From Emticicia sp037153985 (GTDB taxonomy: Bacteria; Bacteroidota; Bacteroidia; Cytophagales; Spirosomataceae): a stretch of DNA of 64,000 nt. Location: NCBI RefSeq assembly GCF_037153985.1, contig NZ_JBBAYI010000011.1, positions 62,001 through 126,000 of the forward strand. Reading direction: 5' to 3'. Below the pieces are notes generated by a model. The model was given only the letters and a program-made list of their open reading frames with translations, searched no databases and was not told where the DNA came from. The translations under genes were made by a program, and so were the position numbers. Below, piece by piece: positions 8,406 through 17,422 of this stretch; position 1 is the first letter of the stretch, and every line of letters begins with the position of its first letter.

Positions 8406-8969
8406 CTATATTTTGTTAGTTCCAGCGAATGAATCAATAATCTGTAAAATAGATACAAATACAGTTACATAAGAAGCAATACTGTAAACAAATCTCATAT
8501 ACCATTTATCGTAGAGAAGATAATCTTTGAATTTTAGCCAGACAAGATAAACCGTTGCAGCTAAAGTTAGAATCCCCAGATAAGAATTATAGTCGGCTAT
8601 TTTTTCAAGTACAAAACAATATCCATAGCATAGTGCTGTCAGAATTAACGTATATTTTACACTTCTTCGCAAGGGGGTTGAAAGTTTAGAGTAATAATCA
8701 CTCCTGATTACGTCACCATATTCATTAACGGTATCTACTCTGCCATGATGTACAAATGTATTTCGTTCTCTGTACTCTTCCCATTTCTGGTCAACTTCTT
8801 CCCTGAAAGCCCGTTCGTTTTCATTAAACTTTCTTCTTTTATCTTTATTAAACCTGAATCCGGTTACCCACATGAGCCAGATTGCCCATACTGTAAGGCC
8901 CAGCCCCCAATTTAAAATGGTTTGCAGAGCCAGAAGAAAAAAATTATCGCTGTGGAAGTTAAAGTTCAT
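8406..8969 (-). CDS. Hypothetical membrane protein, about four transmembrane segments
   Basis: I do not recognise a family for this 187-residue protein. A hydrophobic helix lies at about residues 12-36, followed by a highly charged soluble stretch (about 40-75, rich in R/K/E with a short predicted coiled coil 'NENERAFREEVDQKWEEYRER'). Three more hydrophobic segments follow (about 107-127, 131-147 and 158-180). There is no signal-peptide cleavage motif. It stands alone between the terminator of the upstream gene and a divergent promoter region, with tandem neighbours on neither side. The normal composition and clean start at 8969 support a real gene. Confidence 0.6.
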   Translation of the reverse strand: MNFNFHSDNFFLLALQTILNWGLGLTVWAIWLMWVTGFRFNKDKRRKFNENERAFREEVDQKWEEYRERNTFVHHGRVDTVNEYGDVIRSDYYSKLSTPLRRSVKYTLILTALCYGYCFVLEKIADYNSYLGILTLAATVYLVWLKFKDYLLYDKWYMRFVYSIASYVTVFVSILQIIDSFAGTNKI

Positions 8970-9106
8970 ATTTGTAATAGGGTTATAGTTAGTAAGAATC
9001 TTTTATAAACTTGTGTCAATAATAAAAATAGATTTGTAGCTAATCAAAAAAACTTATTATAAGGTAGGTTATATATAAAATACTGATAGTAAGTTAAATA
9101 ATATAG

Positions 9107-9164
9107 TTTTTGGATATTAAATATTTTTATCTTTGATTACGAAACCAGCGGGCTTTAGTTTCGT
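9107..9164 (+). promoter_or_regulatory. Candidate promoter and small leader hairpin of the DUF4230 gene
   Basis: TATCTTTG (9128-9135) matches TAnnTTTG, with TTTTTG ending at 9112; the 15-base spacer is slightly short for this promoter class. In the leader, ACGAAAC (9139-9145) and GTTTCGT (9158-9164) form a 7-bp hairpin with a 12-base loop. Confidence 0.35.
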
Positions 9165-9191
9165 CTTAACCTAAACAAGTTTATTCAGAAG

Positions 9192-9803
9192 ATGGATTTT
9201 GTGTTATTTATATTGGCTCTTGTAGTTGGAAGCATTGCTGCATGGCAGGTTTTTAACTGGATTTACGGAAAGAAGATTCGTGATAACAGGGAGCAACTAC
9301 GCCGTGAGTCGACGCTTTTGCTGGAGCGTATAGAAAAAGTATTTAAAGTAGTTGTTGCTGAAGGATACTTTACAGAGATTTATGACCATAGTAGCAGGAA
9401 GGATTTCTGGGGATTATTTAAAATCAATAAAAAAGCCTTGGTAGTAGTAAGGGCAAAAGTATCGGTTGGGTTCGATTTTGGCAAAATGAAAGTAAGGCGT
9501 GACGAAACCACCCGAAAGTTATTGGTAGAAGCATTTCCGGTAGCCGAGGTGTTGTCAATAGATACTGACTACAAATTTTATGACATTGACCATGGCTGGC
9601 TTAATAAATTCAGCCATGAAGATTATACCAATATTCTGAACGAAGCAAAAAAGCTAATGCAGGAAAAAGCGATGGAAAGCGATTTACCCAAAATTGCTAA
9701 TCGGCAGGTAGAACTTATGATGAGCCAACTGGCAGCAGCCGTAAACTGGGAAATAGAGTTTAAGCTCTTGGGTGTTTCGAGTATGGGTGCATTAGCAGAG
9801 TAA
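9192..9803 (+). CDS. DUF4230 domain protein, membrane anchored
   Basis: This 203-residue protein has one N-terminal membrane helix (about 3-24) followed by a soluble domain of the DUF4230 type. Its hallmarks are 'IEKVFKVVVAEGYFTEIYDH', 'KKALVVVRAKVSVGFDFGKM', a central 'FPVAEVLSIDTDYKFYDIDHGWLNKFS' segment (from about residue 116) and a C-terminal helix with 'EDYTNILNEAKKLMQEKAMES'. The family is common in Bacteroidota and Firmicutes; its function is not established. The topology suggests an inner-membrane anchor with the domain outside the cytoplasm. It converges on the acyl-CoA dehydrogenase gene with only 11 bases between the stop codons. Confidence 0.8.
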   Translation: MDFVLFILALVVGSIAAWQVFNWIYGKKIRDNREQLRRESTLLLERIEKVFKVVVAEGYFTEIYDHSSRKDFWGLFKINKKALVVVRAKVSVGFDFGKMKVRRDETTRKLLVEAFPVAEVLSIDTDYKFYDIDHGWLNKFSHEDYTNILNEAKKLMQEKAMESDLPKIANRQVELMMSQLAAAVNWEIEFKLLGVSSMGALAE

Positions 9804-9814
9804 ATGAATGAAAG

Positions 9815-11023
9815 TTAAAAAGCCGAAATACCTGTAATAGCATTTCCTAGAATAAGCAAATGGATGTCGTGCGTGCCTTCGTAAGTAACAACCGACTCGA
9901 GGTTCATCTGATGACGCATAATCGGATACTCGCCTGTAATACCTAGCCCACCATGTATTTGTCTTGCTTCGCGGGCAATGTCGAGAGCCATAGCTACATT
10001 ATTACGTTTGGCTAATGATATATGTGCAGAAGATGCTTTGCCTTGCTGTTTTAAAGTACCCAAACGCCAGCAAACAAGTTGTGCTTTGGTAATTTCTGTC
10101 AGCATTTCGGCTAGTTTCTTTTGTGTAAGCTGAAAGCCCCCGATAGGCTTACCAAACTGTATGCGTTCAAGCGAGTACTTACGGGCCGACTCATAGCAGT
10201 CCATTGCGGCCCCTAATGCGCCCCATGCAATACCATAGCGGGCATTATCCAGACACGAAAGTGGTGCTTTAAGCCCATCAGCGTCGGGCAATATATTGCT
10301 TTTAGGAACCCTCACATTATCAAATACAAGTTCGCCGGTAATACTTGCCCTTAACGACCATTTACCATGAATTTCAGGTGTACTAAAACCCTCCATGCCC
10401 CGTTCTACCAGTAAGCCTTTAATGCGGCCTTGTTCATTTTTAGCCCATACCACTGCTACATCGGCTTTAGGGGCATTCGATATCCACATTTTAGAACCAT
10501 TCAGAATCACGTGGTCGCCATCGTCTTTAAAATTACTAAGCATCCCACTCGGATTTGAACCAAAATCAGGTTCGGTCAAACCGAAACATCCCAGAAATTC
10601 GCCGCTGGCAAGTTTAGGCAAAAATTTACGTTTTTGTTCTTCACTACCATACTTGTAAATAGGAAACATCACTAAAGAGCCCTGAACCGAAGCCGTAGAA
10701 CGCATGCCAGAATCGCCTCGTTCTATTTCCTGCATCATTAAGCCATACGAAATGTAATCAAGCCCTTGCCCACCATATTCAACCGGAATTGTCGGGCCAA
10801 ATACACCAAGCTCACCAAACTTCTTTACTATATGCTCAGGAAAAACACAACGTTGGGCAGCATCTTCAATGATAGGCGAAATTTCACGTTTAACAAATTC
10901 CCTAACGGCCGAACGAATCATTTTATGTTCTTCGGTCAGCAGGTCATCAATACTGTAAAAGTCCGGCGACTCGAAGTCGTCCTGCTTGTTTGAGCGATGG
11001 AAAGTTTGTTCAGAAGCGGTCAT
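9815..11023 (-). CDS. gcdH: Glutaryl-CoA dehydrogenase
   Basis: This 402-residue FAD-dependent acyl-CoA dehydrogenase would oxidise and decarboxylate glutaryl-CoA to crotonyl-CoA in lysine and tryptophan degradation. It follows the mammalian GCDH pattern closely. 'MRSTASVQGSLVM' contains the substrate-binding arginine; 'CFGLTEPDFGSNPSGM' and 'SLRASITGELVFDNV' are FAD-domain motifs. 'NARYGIAWGALGA' and 'TYEGTHDIHLLILGNAITG' carry the catalytic glutamate in the YEGTHDIH context specific to this subfamily. The length is normal. It lies 39 bases downstream of lysA on the same strand. A lysine decarboxylation/degradation link is possible, but other family members in Bacteroidota sit in varied contexts. 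Confidence 0.9.
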   Translation of the reverse strand: MTASEQTFHRSNKQDDFESPDFYSIDDLLTEEHKMIRSAVREFVKREISPIIEDAAQRCVFPEHIVKKFGELGVFGPTIPVEYGGQGLDYISYGLMMQEIERGDSGMRSTASVQGSLVMFPIYKYGSEEQKRKFLPKLASGEFLGCFGLTEPDFGSNPSGMLSNFKDDGDHVILNGSKMWISNAPKADVAVVWAKNEQGRIKGLLVERGMEGFSTPEIHGKWSLRASITGELVFDNVRVPKSNILPDADGLKAPLSCLDNARYGIAWGALGAAMDCYESARKYSLERIQFGKPIGGFQLTQKKLAEMLTEITKAQLVCWRLGTLKQQGKASSAHISLAKRNNVAMALDIAREARQIHGGLGITGEYPIMRHQMNLESVVTYEGTHDIHLLILGNAITGISAF

Positions 11024-11062
11024 GATGAAGCGTCAATAATTACAGTTTCAAATGTAGAGAAT

Positions 11063-12283
11063 CTATACTTCAACTACAACCTGATTTTTTAAAATATCTT
11101 CCATTGTTTCTCGCTTCCGAATCAGTTGGGCGTTGCCATTATAAATCATTACCTCAGCCGGACGAAAACGTGAGTTATAGTTAGAAGCCATAGAGAAACC
11201 ATAAGCTCCGGCGTTTTTAATCACGATAATATCGCCTTCATGTACAACTGGCAGGTCACGGTCTTTTCCAAGTGTATCTGTTTCGCAAATGTAACCTACA
11301 ATATCATACTTTTCTTTTTCGGTTCCGTCAGGGTTAGAGCCATTCAGAATTTCATGATAAGCATCGTACATCATGGGTCTAATCAGGTGGTTTAATCCTG
11401 AATCAACCCCAACAAAATTACGTGCCGGATTATGTTTCACTACCGTAGCACTAGTAAGCAAATACCCACACTCACTCACCAGAAACTTACCCGGCTCGAA
11501 CCACAATTGCACGTCTTTACCGTATTGTTGGCAAAAATCATTAAATACCTTTACTACTCCTTTACCTAGTTTTTCCATATCGGTTACGTGGTCATCTTCT
11601 CTGTAAGCCACTTTAAAGCCAGAACCCAAGTCGATAAATTCAAGATTCGGGAAGTATTGAAAAGCCAGGCCGAACAACTTTTCGGCAGCCTCAATAATAA
11701 CATGAGCATTCTTGAAATCAGAGCCTGTATGTTGGTGCAACCCTACTACCTGTAAATCATATTTCTGTACAATGTCGTAGATTTCGTTTGCTTGCTCAAT
11801 CGAAATACCAAACTTGGAATCTTTATGGCCTGTTGAAATTTTCAGTGTGCCTCCTTCCATGATATGCGGGTTAATGCGCAAGCAGATAGGAAACGTATTG
11901 CCATAGGTTTGTCCGAATTTTTCGAGCAAAGGCAACGAGTCCAAATTCATTCGTAAGCCCATCGTTACAGCCTCCTGCACTTCTGAAAAAGCTACGCCGC
12001 TGGGTGTATACTGAATTTGGTTGGGTTCGTATCCAGCCAGAATCGCCAAATGAGCCTCTTGTATCGAAACCACATCAATATCTACTCCATTCTTACGCAT
12101 TAGTTTCATGATATTGATATTGGTTAATGCTTTACAGGCATATTTTATTTTGAGGTTTGTACCTGCAAATGCTTCACGCATGGTGCTGATTTGTGCCTCA
12201 ATTTTATTGCCATCATACACATACAGAGGGGTTCCGAATTGCTGGGCTAATGACTCAACTGTAAAATTCTGGATAGAGAACAT
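11063..12283 (-). CDS. lysA: Diaminopimelate decarboxylase
   Basis: LysA decarboxylates meso-diaminopimelate to lysine, the last step of lysine synthesis; it is a PLP enzyme of fold type III. Visible motifs are 'YVYDGNKIEAQ', 'KYACKALTNINIMK' with the PLP lysine, 'GLHQHTGSD', 'FIDLGSGFKV', 'WFEPGKFLVSECG', and the C-terminal 'CETDTLGKDRDLP' and 'GAYGFSMASNYNSR'. I prefer the ATG at 12283 (406 residues, MFSIQNFTVESLAQQFGTP). The longer frame from 12346 adds 21 residues not expected in the family. An inverted repeat sits in the leader. gcdH follows on the same strand. Confidence 0.93.
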   Translation of the reverse strand: MFSIQNFTVESLAQQFGTPLYVYDGNKIEAQISTMREAFAGTNLKIKYACKALTNINIMKLMRKNGVDIDVVSIQEAHLAILAGYEPNQIQYTPSGVAFSEVQEAVTMGLRMNLDSLPLLEKFGQTYGNTFPICLRINPHIMEGGTLKISTGHKDSKFGISIEQANEIYDIVQKYDLQVVGLHQHTGSDFKNAHVIIEAAEKLFGLAFQYFPNLEFIDLGSGFKVAYREDDHVTDMEKLGKGVVKVFNDFCQQYGKDVQLWFEPGKFLVSECGYLLTSATVVKHNPARNFVGVDSGLNHLIRPMMYDAYHEILNGSNPDGTEKEKYDIVGYICETDTLGKDRDLPVVHEGDIIVIKNAGAYGFSMASNYNSRFRPAEVMIYNGNAQLIRKRETMEDILKNQVVVEV

Positions 12284-12346
12284 AGGTGTTTCTGTAAAAA
12301 CAGGTGTTTGAAATTGAAATAAAGAAGTATATCTGATTTTAAGCAT

Positions 12347-12397
12347 ACTAGCGAGTTAGCAGAAGCACTTGAAGGTTTTATTTGCTAATTCGCTAGT
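12347..12397 (-). promoter_or_regulatory. 15-bp inverted repeat in the lysA leader
   Basis: ACTAGCGAGTTAGCA (12347-12361) and TGCTAATTCGCTAGT (12383-12397) pair over 15 positions with one G-T pair and a 21-base loop. No T-run follows on the minus strand, so it does not look like a simple terminator. It lies between the DUF3127 gene and lysA, and could be an attenuator-like leader structure, an operator or a weak terminator. Confidence 0.5.
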
Positions 12398-12409
12398 AAA
12401 AGAGTGGTA

Positions 12410-12793
12410 TTAAAAGGGGAGGTCGTCCTTACTATCGCCGCCAGAAGCAAGAAACTCAGAAGAAACTGCTCTGGAATTTGTTTCAGGGGCAGCAGGAGGG
12501 GCATAGTAAGGAGTTTCGGCTGTTGATGCCGATGCCTCATCTACTCTCCATGCTCTTACATCGGTATACCAACGCCCGTTAAACTCACGGCTTTCAATAT
12601 CGAACGATACCGTAACTTCTTTACCTACTGTTAGCATATTTTCACTGATTTTATCACCCCATGCCGAAATACAAACTTTTTTAGGGTATTGTCCGTCGGT
12701 TTCGATAACAAAATCCTGTTTTTTCCAGACACCATTTTTTCCTTGTCCGGTTTGTAAAGGTAATAGCTGTATAATTTTACCTGTGATTTCCAT
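12410..12793 (-). CDS. DUF3127 OB-fold-like protein with an SSB-type C-terminal tip
   Basis: This 127-residue protein comprises an N-terminal DUF3127 domain (about 1-85) and a flexible, Pro/Ala/Ser-rich linker ending in an acidic, hydrophobic tip, DDLPF. Domain landmarks are 'MEITGKIIQLLPLQTGQGKNGVWKKQDFVIE', a tract beginning at residue 1 and split here by 'GKNG', and 'AWGDKI', 'YTDVRAWRV'. The domain is thought to resemble a single-stranded-DNA-binding OB fold. The tip closely resembles the DDIPF end of bacterial SSB, which recruits replication and repair proteins. Nucleic-acid binding and partner recruitment are inferred; the family has no settled function that I know of. Confidence 0.82.
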   Translation of the reverse strand: MEITGKIIQLLPLQTGQGKNGVWKKQDFVIETDGQYPKKVCISAWGDKISENMLTVGKEVTVSFDIESREFNGRWYTDVRAWRVDEASASTAETPYYAPPAAPETNSRAVSSEFLASGGDSKDDLPF

Positions 12794-12889
12794 CTTTGAT
12801 AAGTTTAATTAATATAATTCATTGCTTGCTGTGGCAAGTTTTGGGGGGCAAAGATACAAATCATAGGGCATAAATAAAACCGGAGTTGT

Positions 12890-13885
12890 TTAATAAACTA
12901 CCTTTAAAACCGATTTATTTGATGCTGCAAAACAACCTAATCCGTTTTTGACATTCGAGAAGATAGGTACGGGTTCGGCAAAGGGGTTGTCGTCCTGACG
13001 GTTGTTGTTTCTTACAGACCGATGATAGTTATAGTAGTTCTTGTCGGTGTTAAGTACCTCAAGTGTAACAATACTTTTCTGACCTCCGAATTTTACAGGA
13101 TATGTTTGCCCGTTTGCCCGCACAATTTCCGAATAAAGGCTTACAATTCCTTTAGGTGACTCAATGGTTTTGCCATCTCGGTTGAGGTCGCTCTGATAAA
13201 GCTCATGCGCCACATCTTCTGTCCAATAGCCGTTATACCTGATAAGTCGGGGGTTGTAAACATACTGATTTCCACGTGCTTCTGGTACTAACATTGTTGC
13301 CAGTACATTTATTTTGGTAGAGTAGTAGTTAGGCTGGTCAGTAATATCCTGCCATTTAAAATTTATATTAAAAGTTTTTACTACTCCTTCGCCTTGCCCA
13401 ACAGATGTTGTGTCAATCTGATATTCCGTAATCGGAGCTACCTCAACAGGAACAGTGCAATTGGCTTCTATTTTGCCAAGTGTTGCTTCGGCTGTTAGGG
13501 TGTAGGTTTCACCTGCTTTAATCGGAAACCTGCGGGCATCAATCATATATACCGCATCGGTTTTATTGTAAGGAATTACAACTGAATTCTGCTTGGAGTC
13601 AGACAAAACTACTCTGGCATTATCAACAGGCCCACCAGTATAAAAAATAGTGTCTTTGCCAACAATGGTGTAGCCAAAACCATTGTTTGTGTATACACCC
13701 AGTAACGGGCTTGAGGTGGTTAGTTTTACAAGAATTACGGTATCTTGTGGCGTAATATAAGAGTGCATAACCAGTTTTTGTGCGCCTCGTGGGAGCTTAC
13801 TTTCAGGCACAGTTGTAATGAGGCTATCACAGGCCAATAAGCCTGTTAGCATTCCTATCAATAATATTTGAATACAGTATCTCAT
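12890..13885 (-). CDS. DUF4249 outer-membrane lipoprotein paired with a TonB receptor
   Basis: This 331-residue protein has a lipoprotein signal (lipobox LLAC, cysteine at residue 19). It has the DUF4249 layout: an early 'LVMHSYITPQDTVILVKLTTSSPLLG' region (from about residue 42), a middle 'VDNARVVLSDSKQN', then 'FPIKAGETYTLTAEA' and a C-terminal 'GLGCFAASNKSVLKV'. DUF4249 proteins are typically encoded next to TonB-dependent receptors carrying a carboxypeptidase-like N-terminal domain, as here. A role as the surface partner of that receptor in nutrient capture is likely. The gene starts 11 bases after the receptor stop codon, so the two form an operon. Confidence 0.85.
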   Translation of the reverse strand: MRYCIQILLIGMLTGLLACDSLITTVPESKLPRGAQKLVMHSYITPQDTVILVKLTTSSPLLGVYTNNGFGYTIVGKDTIFYTGGPVDNARVVLSDSKQNSVVIPYNKTDAVYMIDARRFPIKAGETYTLTAEATLGKIEANCTVPVEVAPITEYQIDTTSVGQGEGVVKTFNINFKWQDITDQPNYYSTKINVLATMLVPEARGNQYVYNPRLIRYNGYWTEDVAHELYQSDLNRDGKTIESPKGIVSLYSEIVRANGQTYPVKFGGQKSIVTLEVLNTDKNYYNYHRSVRNNNRQDDNPFAEPVPIFSNVKNGLGCFAASNKSVLKVVY

Positions 13886-13896
13886 AGTATGTATTG

Positions 13897-16290
13897 TCAG
13901 AATTTAAAGTTGTAGGAAAAAGCCGGCACTATCGGAAACAACGAATATTTTTTCAGAACCATTTTGGTTTGCGTAGTAGTACCAGTAGTTGATACCTCCG
14001 AATCGATGTTATAAAAGAAAGGATTTTTTCGGTTATAGGCATTATAAACACTAAATTCCCATGTGCGTTCGTGGCGTTTCAGTTTCTTATGAAACTGTAT
14101 GCCCAAATCGAGCCGATGGTAAGCCTCTGCTCTGAAAGAGTTTTTGTCTCCATATTCGTTTACCCGCTGGCTACCCCATGTAATGCGGTCTACTATGGTA
14201 GGCGGCCTCCTCGAATTATTAAAGCGGTCAACGTAAGCATTATAACTCGATACTGGTAATGTAAGAGCATTGCCAGTACCATAAACCCATGTGCCTGATA
14301 GGGTAATTTTCGGGCTGATTTCATAGATGCCAACTACTGAAATATCGTGTCGGCGGTCATATTTAGGGTAGTATTTTTTGCCGAAATTCAACTCTGGAAA
14401 CTGCCATTGTGTCCACGAAAGTGTATAACCTACCCAACCCGAAAACGTTCCTACCTTGCGCTGTAATAAAAATTCTCCTCCGTACGACCAGCCTTTTCCG
14501 GCCGTTACGTTGTCTTCCCAGCTTACTTCTTGCGCCCCTAATCCATCCAGACTCAAAAAAGTAGAGCCTTCTTTATAGGCCAGGATATTATGCATAATTT
14601 TATAATATCCCTCAATGGTTAAAGTAAGGTTTTGCTTGGGTAGGTCTTTGGCTATTCCGGCAGCTATCTGCCGCGAATTCTGTGGGGCTACTTTTCGGGT
14701 GGTAGGTACCCAGAGGTCGGTTGGTAAGCCAATGCCCGTATTAGAGAGTAAATGCACAAACTGGTTCATTTCGGCATAAGATACTTTTGCCGAAAGGTCT
14801 TCGGCCAGTTTGAGTGCTGCCGAAAAACGTGGTTCGGGCCTGAAATAGCTTTTTTGCTGAGCCAGAAAATAACTAAGCCGTAAGCCCAAATTCACTTTAA
14901 ATTTATCGGTTATCTTCCAAGTGTCTTCACCGTAAACTCCTGACTCCAGTACATCAATCGGGTTTGCGGCTTTATCCAGATTGAGCTGGTTGCTTCTGAG
15001 TACAATAGCCGACGGAATAAACCTGTGCCTTGTAGCGGCTATTCCCATTCGGATTGAGTGCCTGTGGTCAGGGAAAAAATCAAAATCGCTTTTCAGACCT
15101 ATGTCATTAATAATAGAATTGTATTTAAGCGTAAAGTTATCGCTCGATTGTTGGGTATCACTAAAAAAACTACCAATACCGAATTGATACCGGCTCAGGA
15201 TAAAAGAGGTATTGGCAAAAAGTTTTTCATTAAACAAATGGTTCCAGCGAAGTGTTGCAGAGCTGTTCCCCCAGTTGAGTTTTGATTCGTTATTGCTGGT
15301 AGCATCTTTTGATTCGGCATAGAAACGGTCTTGCCCAAAATAGCCACTGATATAAACTTTATCTTTTCGTCCGAAATCATAATTGAGTTTGGCATTAAGG
15401 TCATAAAAATAGTAGCCGCCCATATCTCGGCTTTCCCCGCTCGACTGAGACGCAATAAAAGGTTTGGCAATTACATCGAGGTAAGTTCTACGGGCTGAAA
15501 TCAGAAAAGACGATTTCCCTTTTTTTATTGGTCCTTCGAGTGTCAGTCGGGAAGAAATCAAGCCAATTCCCCCTTCGCCATGTAGTTTTTCTTTATTGCC
15601 TTCTTTCATATTAAGGTCAATAACTGAAGACAAACGCCCGCCGTATCGGGCAGGGAAACCACCTTTGGTTAGTTCTACGCTTTTGAGGGCATCGCCATTG
15701 AAGGTAGAAAAGAAACCAAATAAATGGCTGGCGTTATAAACAATGGCATCGTCCAGAATAATCAGGTTCTGGTCGGCACCACCACCTCTTACATAAATGC
15801 CCGACTGCCCTTCGGAACCTTTTTGTACACCGGGCATGAGTTGCAATACTTTTAGTACATCTTTTTCCCCAAGAAATGCAGGTATTTTTTTTATTTGTTG
15901 CACAGGTAAATCAATCTGGCTCATCTGGGCGGTTTCACTCACTTTTTCTTCCTGTTTTCTGGCCGATACAACTATTTCCTGTAATTGGTTAGCTGGCTCA
16001 AGTATTATATTAAGCTCAGTACTTTGCCTGAAACCGATTCTTTTTTCAATGCGCTGGTACCCCACAAAAGAAAAAATAAGCGTAACAGAATCTTGTGCCG
16101 GAAGCGTAAGAGAGTAAAACCCATAAGTATTGGACGTAGTAGCTACCGAAGAATTAGGTAAATAGACATTTACGCCAATGAGTTGTTCCTGACTACCTTT
16201 TTCGCGGATGTATCCGCTTACTGTAAAACGAGTCTGAGCAAAAATACTGAATGAAACACAGAAGAAAAGCAAAGTATATAGTAACTTCAT
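13897..16290 (-). CDS. TonB-dependent outer-membrane receptor with carboxypeptidase-like regulatory domain
   Basis: Starting at the ATG at 16290 the protein has 797 residues and a good signal peptide (MKLLYTLLFFCVSFSIFAQ); the five extra residues of the longer frame spoil it. It continues with a CarboxypepD_reg-like domain ('VSGYIREKGSQEQLIGVNVYL', split at 'LIG'), a short linker with 'QLQEIVVSARKQEEKV', a plug domain ('LPGVQKGSEGQSGIYVRGGG'; 'NLIILDDAIVYNASHLFG') and a 22-strand-type barrel ending in aromatic F-K-F. It imports a large or scarce ligand using TonB energy. The downstream DUF4249 gene is its partner. The substrate cannot be told from the sequence. Confidence 0.9.
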   Translation of the reverse strand: MKLLYTLLFFCVSFSIFAQTRFTVSGYIREKGSQEQLIGVNVYLPNSSVATTSNTYGFYSLTLPAQDSVTLIFSFVGYQRIEKRIGFRQSTELNIILEPANQLQEIVVSARKQEEKVSETAQMSQIDLPVQQIKKIPAFLGEKDVLKVLQLMPGVQKGSEGQSGIYVRGGGADQNLIILDDAIVYNASHLFGFFSTFNGDALKSVELTKGGFPARYGGRLSSVIDLNMKEGNKEKLHGEGGIGLISSRLTLEGPIKKGKSSFLISARRTYLDVIAKPFIASQSSGESRDMGGYYFYDLNAKLNYDFGRKDKVYISGYFGQDRFYAESKDATSNNESKLNWGNSSATLRWNHLFNEKLFANTSFILSRYQFGIGSFFSDTQQSSDNFTLKYNSIINDIGLKSDFDFFPDHRHSIRMGIAATRHRFIPSAIVLRSNQLNLDKAANPIDVLESGVYGEDTWKITDKFKVNLGLRLSYFLAQQKSYFRPEPRFSAALKLAEDLSAKVSYAEMNQFVHLLSNTGIGLPTDLWVPTTRKVAPQNSRQIAAGIAKDLPKQNLTLTIEGYYKIMHNILAYKEGSTFLSLDGLGAQEVSWEDNVTAGKGWSYGGEFLLQRKVGTFSGWVGYTLSWTQWQFPELNFGKKYYPKYDRRHDISVVGIYEISPKITLSGTWVYGTGNALTLPVSSYNAYVDRFNNSRRPPTIVDRITWGSQRVNEYGDKNSFRAEAYHRLDLGIQFHKKLKRHERTWEFSVYNAYNRKNPFFYNIDSEVSTTGTTTQTKMVLKKYSLFPIVPAFSYNFKF

Positions 16291-16380
16291 AAGAGTGTCT
16301 GTCAATTAGAAACGGCAGTTCCGATTTCATTGCATAACGTTTAAACAAGAAATATTATTGAGTTTTAAAAGGAATTATGG

Positions 16381-16421
16381 GCTTTACAGGCAAATCAACA
16401 GGAAATAAAAAGCCTGTAAGC
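16381..16421 (-). terminator. Hairpin between the diacylglycerol-kinase-like gene and the TonB receptor gene
   Basis: GCTTTACAGGC (16381-16391) and GCCTGTAAGC (16412-16421) pair over 10 bp with one bulged T and a 20-base loop, 41 bases after the stop codon of the upstream minus-strand gene. There is no strong T-run behind it, so the terminator call is tentative. Confidence 0.4.
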
Positions 16422-16461
16422 TAGAAAAATTATAATCAAAAAGTTTATGCGCAGCCTTTAA

Positions 16462-17340
16462 TCAAACAATCATTCTGAGTTTATTTGCCATTACTTCTAT
16501 CGTTAGCGGAGTCTGGCATTTTATTTCGCCATCGACCACGAGTACCGACGGATTCGCATCAATACGTATTTGTTTGGCCTTACGGTAAATAACCAACGAG
16601 GAATGAATATGCTTGCCTGAAAAAATAAGCGGAAACAACCTGAGAAGATGATAGAACCGAACGTGCTTGATAACCAGCACATCCAACAGGCCGTCATCCA
16701 GCAAAGCCAGTGGAGCAATTTTCATGCTTTTACCTGTGTGTTGCGTATTGCAGGCAAGCACAAAGCTGAAATTGCCAGTAAATAGTTCGCCATCTACCTG
16801 AACGTTTCCTTTAAAAACAGGGTTTCGGAACAAGTGAATCAACGCCGCTATTGTATAACGGGCTGTACCAAGCCACCTGAGTTTTTCAGCACTCTGATTT
16901 ATAGCCGACACTAGCCCCCAACCCATAACATTAAAGCCATATATTGGCTGAGTGTCGGAAAAAAACATCCTGAAAATATCAATGTCTTTGCTGGAGCCTT
17001 CTTGTAGTTTTTGTAGTGAAGTAGCCCAATCAAGGCTATCAATATCATGATTAAAAGCATTGCCACTACCACACGGAAACAACATAACCGGAGGTAGGTT
17101 TATCTGAGTACCTATGGCATTGGTTATTTCGTGCATGGTGCCATCGCCACCCAAAACAACAATTTTTTCAAACAATGAAAGGTCAGTATTTTGTAAAAAG
17201 TCACTCAGATGACCCTTATACTGACTGATAACAGAAGTATACTCGTAGCCTTGAAGGTGTTGTCTTAAATAATCGCTTGCAGCAAGGCTTTTGCCCGAAC
17301 CCGAATAGGGGTTAATGAGCAAAAGAATCTTTTTAGGCAT
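16462..17340 (-). CDS. Diacylglycerol/sphingosine kinase-family lipid kinase
   Basis: This 292-residue protein starts 'MPKKILLLINPYSGSGKS' and carries the ATP-binding signature 'VVLGGDGTMHEITNAI' followed by 'MLFPCGSGNAFNHDI'. The C-terminal half has the family's second domain, with 'LALLDDGLLDVLVI' and a final 'VLVVDGEI'. Members (DgkB, YegS, sphingosine kinases) phosphorylate diacylglycerol or other lipids at the cytoplasmic face of the membrane. Bacteroidota make sphingolipids, so a sphingoid substrate is possible, but no other sphingolipid gene is present in this window. Its start faces the PhoD-like gene, with 82 bases between the two. Confidence 0.85.
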   Translation of the reverse strand: MPKKILLLINPYSGSGKSLAASDYLRQHLQGYEYTSVISQYKGHLSDFLQNTDLSLFEKIVVLGGDGTMHEITNAIGTQINLPPVMLFPCGSGNAFNHDIDSLDWATSLQKLQEGSSKDIDIFRMFFSDTQPIYGFNVMGWGLVSAINQSAEKLRWLGTARYTIAALIHLFRNPVFKGNVQVDGELFTGNFSFVLACNTQHTGKSMKIAPLALLDDGLLDVLVIKHVRFYHLLRLFPLIFSGKHIHSSLVIYRKAKQIRIDANPSVLVVDGEIKCQTPLTIEVMANKLRMIV

Positions 17341-17379
17341 TTTTACAAAAGTTTAATATAGGGTTTGTTTAGAATAGAT

Positions 17380-17387
17380 TAAATTTG
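17380..17387 (+). promoter_or_regulatory. Candidate -7 element of the PhoD-like phosphatase gene
   Basis: TAAATTTG matches TAnnTTTG, 35 bases before the ATG at 17423. No -33 TTG is seen at the right spacing. Confidence 0.35.
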
Positions 17388-17422
17388 TTGGCTTGTACTC
17401 TTCATCTTTAACACCTAATATT

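Noticed and set aside
13897..16290. Considered SusC
   Set aside because: The protein is shorter than SusC and is paired with DUF4249 rather than SusD.
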